Part shown: in pieces, positions 1-5,749 of the stretch
How the letters are laid out: each line of letters begins with the position of its first letter
How positions within the stretch are numbered: position 1 is the stretch's first letter
DNA from: Candidatus Aerophobota bacterium
GTDB taxonomy: Bacteria > Aerophobota > Aerophobia > Aerophobales > B47-G16
Length of the DNA: 8,541 nt
Reading direction: 5' to 3'
NCBI GenBank assembly: GCA_003648815.1
Contig: QMPZ01000062.1
Location: 1 to 8,541, forward strand
Made by a program: the position numbers and the translations under genes
The notes under the pieces: generated by a model
The model's database searches: none
The model's input: only the letters and a program-made list of their open reading frames with translations
What the model was told of the DNA's origin: nothing

Positions 1-839
1 GTATTCTTCTTCTTGTATTATTAAGGGCAAAGTAAACCTCCTCTGCAACTTTTCTCTCATCATCCAACCTTTTATTTGCATCCCTTACAACATGAAAAGG
101 ATCTGCTACAATTCTTACATGGGAAAGAGCCTTTCTTATGGCATTTTTATAACCTGAATTAAGGTCAATCACCACCTCATCTATTTTTCTTTTTGCATAA
201 GAATGGTATTGTATTTAAGAAACCTGCAAGTTCCTCTTTCTTATGAGTAGGAAGAACCGCAACAGGAGTTGAGGTTACAAGCTCCACTACCAAAAGAGCC
301 ATCTTTTTTCTTCCGGATATAGAATGTTCGTCTATACCAAGACGTATCCTTTCCTGATTTTGAAATATCCTCCAGTCAAGCTCATTCCTTAGGAGAACCC
401 TTGCATATTTGCGCAGGGTTGTAGGACTTATCCTGCAAAGATTTGCAACTTGCTTAAAAGATGAACTTCTTAATCTATCCAGGACAGAATAAAAGCATAA
501 AGATGTAATCCTCAGTCAGGGGAAAATACTTTTTGATCTTAAAATAAACACTTTGGAGCATCTTTTGCATTTTAACCTTATGTTGGGATAGGATATGTAT
601 ATCCTCTTTCTATCACTTTTTATCTCATGAAGAACCTTTCTTCTTCCATGGTACTGATGGATAGTTTTTACTTTTTCTCCACATTCAGGACATACATATG
701 AGCCTCTTTTCCGCTCACAGAAGATTATACTTTCCTCCCCTTGCACTTTTACATCCTTTATGGTGAAATTGTCATCGATATTAAGGAGTTTTTGAAGTTG
801 TTTTTGCATGGGTACCCATTTTAACATAACCTCTGTCAT
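1..839 (-). pseudogene. ISL3-family transposase, broken and cut by window edge
   Basis: This is a DDE transposase of the ISL3 type. An N-terminal zinc-ribbon-like region has CPECG (near 680-690) and, about 40 residues later, CKRC. A helix-turn-helix-like stretch follows (KQVANLCRISPTTLRKYA), then the catalytic domain. The first catalytic Asp is in GIDEHS (codon 330-332) and the second in VIDLNSGYKNAI (codon 164-166), followed by VADPFHVVRDAN. The catalytic Glu would lie beyond base 1. Two lesions are visible. An in-frame TGA at 516-518 follows SKSIFP, where CGA (Arg) would continue the protein. A one-base frameshift near 198-203 lies between FLNTIP and KRKIDEVVIDL. I chose the ATG at 839 (MTEVMLKW) because GGGTGG precedes it and family similarity begins there. 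A frame open to a TTG at 995 adds 52 residues I do not recognise and has no ribosome site. Inactive as written. Confidence 0.82.
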
Positions 840-1126
840 TTTTCCACCCATATTTTTAAAAACCACTGAATTCATCAAATTCCTTCTTAGAGCAGGATAG
901 CTCTTCTCACCAAACATTTTCTTACTACAATTTTTATTATACATCCGAACATTTGGCACTCCGCAATAATTGATTTCACCTTTCCAACTTTTCAAAGAAC
1001 ATCAACGTATATCTTGAACCCCCCTTCTATAAAGCATTATAGAGACTCTCTTGCTACAAAATACAAGTTGCCAAAACGAAATTACCCTAAAAATTGTCCT
1101 TTAAGGGGCGAACATGGGCTAGCCCA
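840..1126. other. Spacer between transposase remnant and moaD-like gene
   Basis: About 287 bases without a gene I can support. It should contain the upstream end of the ISL3 element. On the minus strand a run beginning GGGGTTCAAGATATACG (from about 1023 downward) is a possible terminal repeat start, but the other end of the element is outside the window, so the boundary cannot be confirmed. The spacer also holds a promoter-like site (1036-1066) and most of a 14-bp palindrome (1114-1127). The frame running from 995 to 840 encodes no recognisable domain. Confidence 0.4.
1036..1066 (-). promoter_or_regulatory. Weak promoter-like site upstream of the transposase
   Basis: On the minus strand a perfect TATAAT lies at 1036-1041. 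A poor -35 match (TTGTAT, 1061-1066) lies 19 bases upstream of it. Spacing and -35 are both sub-optimal. It would point toward the ISL3 transposase about 200 bases downstream. In AT-rich DNA such a match can arise by chance. Confidence 0.2.
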
Positions 1127-1127
1127 T
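1114..1127. repeat. Perfect 14-bp palindrome at the end of the operon
   Basis: ATGGGCTAGCCCAT is self-complementary over all 14 bases and touches the TGA stop (1127-1129) of the moaD-like gene. As RNA it gives a G/C-rich hairpin directly after the stop. The nearest U-run on the minus strand is about 20 bases further on (ACAATTTTTAGG), so it is a poor intrinsic terminator. A role as an RNA 3'-end stabiliser or a protein-binding site is equally possible. Confidence 0.3.
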
Positions 1128-1381
1128 CACCCACCTACTACAGGCAGAATGAGAAGAAGTTCATCTTTATGTTTTAGTTTTTGATCGAGCTTTGACCTTT
1201 CTCCATTGACAATTGCCATTACCCCAAATCTTTGTCGGGTGCTATAAATCAATTTCTTTAAATCATCACCATAAATTGAAACCAGTTTTTCTAATAAATG
1301 TCTTATTGTGGAACTCTCTTTAAGTTCTATCTCCACATCATCATTTACTTTTAAAAGCCTTAATTGGACTTTTACTTTCAT
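1127..1381 (-). CDS. MoaD/ThiS-family sulfur carrier protein
   Basis: An 84-residue ubiquitin-fold sulfur carrier. The family signature is the C-terminal di-glycine, here LPVVGG, whose last Gly is normally adenylated and turned into a thiocarboxylate. The rest fits a beta-grasp protein: an N-terminal strand (KVKVQLRLL), a central helix (TIRHLLEKLVSIYG) and the late DELLLILP segment. Its ATG overlaps the TGA of the upstream flavoprotein gene in an ATGA (1378-1381), with GGAG six bases before the start, so translation is coupled. MoaD proteins supply dithiolene sulfur to molybdopterin or tungstopterin, and MoaD-like genes often accompany AOR genes. With an intact AOR gene upstream on the same strand, cofactor supply to AOR is the most likely role. 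A ThiS-like or other sulfur-transfer role cannot be excluded, since no E1-like (MoeB/ThiF) or MoaE gene is in view. Confidence 0.85.
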   Translation of the reverse strand: MKVKVQLRLLKVNDDVEIELKESSTIRHLLEKLVSIYGDDLKKLIYSTRQRFGVMAIVNGERSKLDQKLKHKDELLLILPVVGG

Positions 1382-2523
1382 TTATAACTCCATTGTTTCT
1401 TTTCTTGATTTTTCTTTATCGCTTCCATTGTTTGGATAATGTTTAATTTTGCCTTATAACGTAGATATCCAAATGATCCAGAGCGCAGAGCAAAAAGGTT
1501 TTCTCTTATTTTTTCTTTTTTATCCTGAGCTTTATCTTTGCTTAAGTGGCCAAGTTTCTGGGCCATATCTATTCCTGCTAATCTTCCTTCTTCCATGGCT
1601 GTGCTCGCTTCTTCGACTCCAGCAATATCACCTGCAACATAAATTCCATCAACTGTGGTTTCCATATCCTCGTTGTGAAGGGGTAAGTGTCCACCTAGCT
1701 CAGAGGAAAATCCTAAAGCACATCCAGCCATTTGAGCTAATTCAATTGAAGGATGAAGTCCCGCAGCAATACAGACACAATCTGCGCTCAAAGTTCTCTC
1801 CGTGCCTTCTATGGGTTTCCAAGAATCATCTAACTGAACAATAACAACCTCTTCCACCTGCATATTACCTTTTACTTCCTTAATAGTATGAGAGGTAAAA
1901 ATTGGTATACCAGCCCTACGAATTTTGCTTGCATGAACCTGATAGCCGCCGATTTTTGAAGCAGCTTCAACTAATGCTATCACATCAGCACCAGCTTGCA
2001 GCAGCTGGTAGGCGATGATTAGCCCAACGTTACCGGTTCCTAAAATTACAAATCTTCGACCAGGGAGGACACGATGAATGTTGATCATGGTCTGAGCAGC
2101 TCCAGCTCCCATTACTCCTGGGAGAGTCCAACCTGGAAAAGCGACAGGGTTCTCAATAGCACCTGTTGCCAAAAGAATTTTTTTCCCTTGAATTGTATCA
2201 GTTATCCTCTCATCTTTTACTATCTCCACTGTTTTATCATCAAAAATGCCATATGCCACTGTGTTGAGAAGCATATTTACTTCATATCTTTGGACTTCCT
2301 CTAAAAGCTCGATACCTATATCAAATCCTCTTATGCCAGCTTTGTGCTGTTTTGATCCAAAGAATTTGTGTATTTGTTTAAATAACTGACCCCCAGGTCT
2401 TCTATTCTCATCTATTAAAATCACATCTGCTCCAGCTCTCGCAGCCTCAATAGCACAACAAAGTCCAGCGGGCCCTGCCCCTATTACTAAAACATCGCAT
2501 TTTTTCAATTTTTTATCTCCCAC
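1378..2523 (-). CDS. NAD(P)/FAD-dependent oxidoreductase, HcnB/OoxA-like subunit
   Basis: A 381-residue two-dinucleotide-binding flavoprotein. The N-terminal Rossmann motif is VIGAGPAGLCC (13-23), ending in the acidic ribose-binding segment ILIDE. ATGAIENPVAFPGWTLPG (119-136) is the usual linker. A second Rossmann motif, VILGTGNVG (159-167), would bind NAD(P) or a second nucleotide. GIYVAGDIAGVEEASTAMEE (293-312) closes the FAD site. This pattern matches the alpha/B subunits of hydrogen cyanide synthase, opine/nopaline oxidase and archaeal proline dehydrogenase complexes. Many relatives carry a C-terminal BFD [2Fe-2S] domain. Here it is absent and a separate BFD gene exists at 4654-4956. The start is GTG, preceded by AGGGAAG. 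The gene overlaps the end of the Fe-S gene by 19 bases and its stop overlaps the moaD-like start. An alternative is an AorC-like reductase passing AOR electrons to NAD, but the neighbours favour the amine-dehydrogenase reading. Confidence 0.85.
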   Translation of the reverse strand: MGDKKLKKCDVLVIGAGPAGLCCAIEAARAGADVILIDENRRPGGQLFKQIHKFFGSKQHKAGIRGFDIGIELLEEVQRYEVNMLLNTVAYGIFDDKTVEIVKDERITDTIQGKKILLATGAIENPVAFPGWTLPGVMGAGAAQTMINIHRVLPGRRFVILGTGNVGLIIAYQLLQAGADVIALVEAASKIGGYQVHASKIRRAGIPIFTSHTIKEVKGNMQVEEVVIVQLDDSWKPIEGTERTLSADCVCIAAGLHPSIELAQMAGCALGFSSELGGHLPLHNEDMETTVDGIYVAGDIAGVEEASTAMEEGRLAGIDMAQKLGHLSKDKAQDKKEKIRENLFALRSGSFGYLRYKAKLNIIQTMEAIKKNQEKKQWSYK

Positions 2524-3416
2524 TTCCCTAAACCATACTGGGTTTCTATTACCATTCCACTCTCAACAGGAGTGACGCATGTCCTTACATTAGGTATACC
2601 ATTTACAATCATTACACAATCGGTACATTGCCCGATACCACAAAAAACTCCTCTTGGTCGGCTATATTTTCGAGTAAACCGGTTAACTCTTATGCCTGCG
2701 TTGAGAAGAGCAGCAGCTATCACTTCTCCTTCCCTTGCCTTAATCTTTTTCCCATCAACAGTGATGTTTACTAATTTCCCCAGCTTTTGAGAACCTAAGA
2801 TTGGATGCTTTAACACTCGCATTTTATTTTCATTATCCATAGATTTAAAAAAACTGTTCTCTCTTATATCCCTTAAATAAATACCTCTTACGATAAAAGC
2901 AAACTTTTTAGGGATACAGATACTTACAATAGGGGTGCGATCTTGCTTTGGCTTGTTTAAAACTTTAACCACTTTTGCTCTGCACACTTTTTCTCCTTTT
3001 CTATCCACTGCTGACAATTCTTCTCCTACCTTAGGTAATGGTAAAAATTCAAAGGGGAAAGAAATTAAAGCTAACTTTTCAGTATAGTTTAAATTGACTA
3101 CAAAAATTGCTAAACCAGGGCAAGAGCTTATGCAAGCCCCACAACCTGTACACTTGTTCTCATCTAACACAGGGAGGTTTGTAATCGGAGAGCCAACTCT
3201 TATCGCTCCTGAAGGACAGGCAGTCTCGCAAGGATTGCAGGGAATTTCCTCAATACATTCAATTACAGCGCAGGGGCCCTTTTTGAGCCTTTCAAGGCTG
3301 GGCCAGCCTGGTGTTTCTTTAAGTTCATCTGGAGTAGGGACCCCTTCTACCGTAGCTCCTTTACTTGTCCAGAATAGTATCTGATCATTGTTACTATTTC
3401 TATATTTCATCTCCAT
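2505..3416 (-). CDS. Fused 2x[4Fe-4S] ferredoxin and HcnA-like [2Fe-2S] subunit
   Basis: A 303-residue electron-transfer protein that joins two modules often encoded separately. The ferredoxin half has Cys54-x5-Cys60-x2-Cys63-x3-Cys67-Pro and Cys89-x2-Cys92-x2-Cys95-x3-Cys99-Pro, enough ligands for two [4Fe-4S] clusters. Residues 100-190 form a linking region ending in FAFIVRGIYLRD. From about 199 (MRVLKHPILG) the C-terminal half resembles HcnA/SoxA-N [2Fe-2S] proteins, with ITVDGKKIKAREGEVIAAAL and then Cys259-x4-Cys264-x2-Cys267-x12-Cys280. It lies between the two flavoprotein genes, 45 bases after the DAO gene, and overlaps the NAD/FAD gene by 19 bases. It should wire the flavins together or to an external acceptor. 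The ATG at 3416 is preceded by GAGG; a second ATG two codons on is possible. Confidence 0.87.
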   Translation of the reverse strand: MEMKYRNSNNDQILFWTSKGATVEGVPTPDELKETPGWPSLERLKKGPCAVIECIEEIPCNPCETACPSGAIRVGSPITNLPVLDENKCTGCGACISSCPGLAIFVVNLNYTEKLALISFPFEFLPLPKVGEELSAVDRKGEKVCRAKVVKVLNKPKQDRTPIVSICIPKKFAFIVRGIYLRDIRENSFFKSMDNENKMRVLKHPILGSQKLGKLVNITVDGKKIKAREGEVIAAALLNAGIRVNRFTRKYSRPRGVFCGIGQCTDCVMIVNGIPNVRTCVTPVESGMVIETQYGLGKWEIKN

Positions 3417-3461
3417 ACTTGCCTCATCATAAAATCACATTCTTGTTAAACGACATTTGAT

Positions 3462-4661
3462 TTATCCTAAATTTTGTAAATACGCATTTTTAAATCTGGA
3501 GAAGCTAAAAGCATCAATTGGAAGCGAGGTTTTATTTTCCACTATAAGTTCCGATATTAACTTTCCCGTTATAGGAGCAAGAGTAATTCCCTCTCCAGCA
3601 TGTCCTGTAGCTATGACAAAATTTTGAGGATTATCTACCTTACTTAAGATCGGAAGACCATCTACATAACAAAATGGTCTTAATCCGGCGAATGTTCTAA
3701 TACAACTAACATCCTTAAGTTTTGGTATAAATTTAATAGCTCTTTTTGCTATATATCTTATTGTTTGCATTGTTACATTGGTATTGTAATCTGCAAAATC
3801 ACGGCTACTTCCTATGGTCCAATTTCCGGTACTTTCCTGGAGGTAGACTCCTGCAACTCCAAGTTTTATTCTTTTATCTTTGGATACTTCTGTTGCTTTC
3901 AAGTCAAACGCTGTAGTTAATAAATAGTCAGCATCTGATATACACCTCCACCTTTTGTTAAGGGGGGTGGGTTCTGTGACTATAATTTGTCCTCTCCTGG
4001 GTTTTACAGGTATAACAAGACCAAGCATTTTGCCAATTTGAGGAGACCAGGCTCCCGCAGCATTAACAAGAAAATTGGTTATTATTTTACCTTTATCTGT
4101 TGCCACAGATGTGACTTTATCTTTATCTTTTTCGATTTTTCCAACTTCAGTGGAAAAAAGAAACCTTGCCCCTAACCTTCTTGCAGCACAGGCAAATCCA
4201 TAGTTTACCTTAAATGGATTCACTCCACAACTTTCCCACTCCTCTACCCCGACAACTACATTCTCTCCCAAAGTAGGCTCCAGTTTTAAAAGTTCTTCTC
4301 TTTCTATTAACCGGACATTTATCCCTTGTTTCTTTTTCTTCTCAACATGCTTTTTCATATCGGAATATTGTTTTTCATCAACACTGCAAACAAGCGCTCC
4401 AACATTATCATATTCGATATCATACCCTATCTCTTCAGATAAATTTTTATACAACTTAAGGCTTTGTCTTGCTAGCTCAAGAACAGGTGGTTCAAAAAGT
4501 TGTAAAGGGCATGCACCCTGGTTGGTTCCAGAAGCTCCAAAAGAAGGGCCCTTATTTTTTTCTACCACAATTACATCAGCTCCTTTTTTTGCCAAATAAT
4601 AAGCTATTGAACATCCTATAACTCCTCCTCCCACAACAGTTACATCTGCTGTCTTATTCAC
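3462..4661 (-). CDS. DAO-family FAD-dependent dehydrogenase, HcnC/OoxB-like catalytic subunit
   Basis: A 399-residue flavoprotein of the D-amino acid oxidase/glycine oxidase/sarcosine oxidase superfamily. It begins with an FAD-binding Rossmann motif (VTVVGGGVIGCSIAYYLA, 7-24) ending in IVVEK. GASGTNQGAC (42-51) corresponds to the segment near the isoalloxazine. NAAGAWS (200-206), RTFAGLRPF (322-330) with DGLPILS, and the closing GHAGEGITLAP (353-363) complete the family pattern at full length. Members oxidise C-N bonds of amino acids, N-methyl amino acids, opines or proline. In the Hcn, Oox and proline dehydrogenase complexes this subunit is catalytic and passes electrons to partner Fe-S and flavin subunits, which are present here. 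The substrate cannot be read from sequence. The start is GTG, overlapping the BFD gene by eight bases and preceded by GAGAGGGAAA. Confidence 0.87.
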   Translation of the reverse strand: MNKTADVTVVGGGVIGCSIAYYLAKKGADVIVVEKNKGPSFGASGTNQGACPLQLFEPPVLELARQSLKLYKNLSEEIGYDIEYDNVGALVCSVDEKQYSDMKKHVEKKKKQGINVRLIEREELLKLEPTLGENVVVGVEEWESCGVNPFKVNYGFACAARRLGARFLFSTEVGKIEKDKDKVTSVATDKGKIITNFLVNAAGAWSPQIGKMLGLVIPVKPRRGQIIVTEPTPLNKRWRCISDADYLLTTAFDLKATEVSKDKRIKLGVAGVYLQESTGNWTIGSSRDFADYNTNVTMQTIRYIAKRAIKFIPKLKDVSCIRTFAGLRPFCYVDGLPILSKVDNPQNFVIATGHAGEGITLAPITGKLISELIVENKTSLPIDAFSFSRFKNAYLQNLG

Positions 4662-4956
4662 TTTCCCTCTCTTTCTTGGCTAAAAGTTTTATTTTAATTG
4701 GTCTTACAGGGGGACGTTTTTTAAGAGGTAATAATTCACTAACCTTTTTGTTTATTTCTTCGGAAAGTATCTTTTCCATCAAAGATCCACAAGTTCTTCC
4801 CTGGCAAAGACCCATTCCGGCACGAGTTAGCCTTTTCACCTCATCAACTGTGGTAAGATTAAATTTTCTAATGGCATCTCTAATTTCCTGTTCAGTAACC
4901 TCTTCGCACCTGCAAACTATATTATTTACTTTCCTTTCCTGCAATTTTCTTTCCAT
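4654..4956 (-). CDS. BFD-like [2Fe-2S]-binding protein
   Basis: A 100-residue protein built around a BFD-like [2Fe-2S] domain. The ligands are Cys15-x-Cys17 (VCRCEEVT) and Cys51-x4-Cys56 (GMGLCQGRTCG), separated by a helical stretch with TVDEVKRLTRAG. The tail reads KKRPPVRPIKIKLLA. A similar RPPVRP tail is common after BFD domains fused to HcnB- or SoxA-type flavoproteins, so this protein looks like that domain in a free-standing form. It overlaps the DAO gene by eight bases and probably carries electrons inside the same complex. The ATG at 4956 lies five bases after the stop of the ilvD remnant (4962-4964) and has no convincing Shine-Dalgarno, so expression may once have depended on translation of the upstream gene. 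That is odd now that the upstream gene is broken. Confidence 0.88.
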   Translation of the reverse strand: MERKLQERKVNNIVCRCEEVTEQEIRDAIRKFNLTTVDEVKRLTRAGMGLCQGRTCGSLMEKILSEEINKKVSELLPLKKRPPVRPIKIKLLAKKERESE

Positions 4957-4961
4957 ATAAT

Positions 4962-5540
4962 TTACATTTTTATTTCCCGAGTGTTTATTGCAGCTCCTTT
5001 TTCAGGTGGATCAGCAAGTTTAGCGTAGATTTTTAAAATGCCATTTTTTTACTTTTGGTTTCGGCGGAGACCAACTTTTGCGCCTTTCCTCCATTTCTTC
5101 CTTTGTTAAGCTCTCTTTTTGGTATGTCTATCTCTATGATATCCCCATCTTTTAGAAGTGCAATTGGACCGCAATCCATTGCTTCTGGAGATATATGTCC
5201 TATTACGGGACCTCTATTAAACCCTGAAAATCTTCCGTCTGTAATCAAAGCTACTGACTTGTCCAAGCCAAGTGCAACTAATGCATCGCATGAGAGCATA
5301 ACTTCCTTCATTCCAGGGGTTCCCTTTGGCCCTTCGTATCTTACAACAATTACCTCTCCTTCACGAATCATATTTTTCTTTAAAGCTTCATATGCTTCCT
5401 GATCTCCATTGAAAACTCTTGCCGGACCTCTAAATCTTAGCATATCTTTTGACATTGCTGTTGTTCTAATAATTGATCCGTTCCTCAGGACTCTCGATTT
5501 AGGGAATGACCTTCTGAGCATCATTAATGGATAAAGCTAA
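4962..5540 (-). pseudogene. C-terminal remnant of IlvD/Edd-family dehydratase
   Basis: This is the last third of a dihydroxy-acid/sugar-acid dehydratase. Diagnostic segments are NGSIIRTTAMSKDML, RFRGPARVF, RYEGPKGTPGMKEVML, ALITDGRFSG and IDIPKREL. Family members are about 550-600 residues; about 180 are recognisable, and the N-terminal Fe-S cluster Cys ligands are absent. The 3' end has two frameshifts. After IDIPKRELN (near 5100-5104) the frame moves to KEEMEERRKSWSPPKPKVKK. At an A-run near 5030-5036 it moves again to IYAKLADPPEKGAA, ending at the stop 4962-4964. Upstream, another frame reads NDAQKVIP (about 5504-5523) before an apparent internal deletion. Longest open segment: 5033-5524. 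It once sat between the AOR and BFD genes, so a hydroxy-acid dehydration step may have belonged to this pathway. Dihydroxy-acid dehydratase and aldonate dehydratase cannot be separated from this part. Confidence 0.83.
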
Positions 5541-5591
5541 GCAACGAGACTTTCTTTGTGTTACAGCCCCTCATTGTGGCTATCTTTTATT

Positions 5592-5712
5592 TTACAGAAA
5601 ACCGAATATTCCAGTATCCATCCACTTTATTCCTAAATTTTCTACAACTTTCTGACTTCACTCACAGATTTCTCTCTCCCCTCAAACTCAAAAATAACTT
5701 TTAATAGATGAC
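5592..5712 (-). other. Degenerate coding-like trace between AOR and ilvD remnants
   Basis: The 225-base gap after AOR (5525-5749) has no intact gene. Within it, two minus-strand frames joined by one shift near 5645-5650 would read roughly LLKVIFEFEGREKSVSEVRK and then VENLGIKWMDTGIFGFL, ending at TAA 5592-5594. The composition is protein-like and could be the end of a small lost gene, perhaps an ACT/NIL-like ligand domain, but that family guess is weak. It may equally be chance. Confidence 0.2.
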
Positions 5713-5749
5713 ACTCCTAATCCGCAAGGAGAATGCTGTCTATTTTATT

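Noticed and set aside
516..518. Selenocysteine or programmed readthrough at the transposase TGA
   Set aside because: No selenocysteine-type context was seen, the family has Arg or similar here, and a second lesion downstream shows simple decay.
1449..1844. Plus-strand open frame of 131 codons opposite the NAD/FAD oxidoreductase
   Set aside because: It lies wholly inside a well-supported minus-strand gene and shows no recognisable domain.
3094..3384. Plus-strand open frame of 96 codons opposite the Fe-S protein
   Set aside because: Antisense to the conserved ferredoxin cysteine region; the composition reflects the complementary codons.
5055..5402. Plus-strand open frame of 115 codons opposite the ilvD remnant
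   Set aside because: Antisense to clearly dehydratase-like coding sequence, with no recognisable motif.
5712..5742. Hairpin GACA/CTCCT...AGGAG/TGTC as a terminator after AOR
   Set aside because: The stem has a five-base bulge, and the T-rich run follows it on the plus strand, not in the direction AOR is transcribed.
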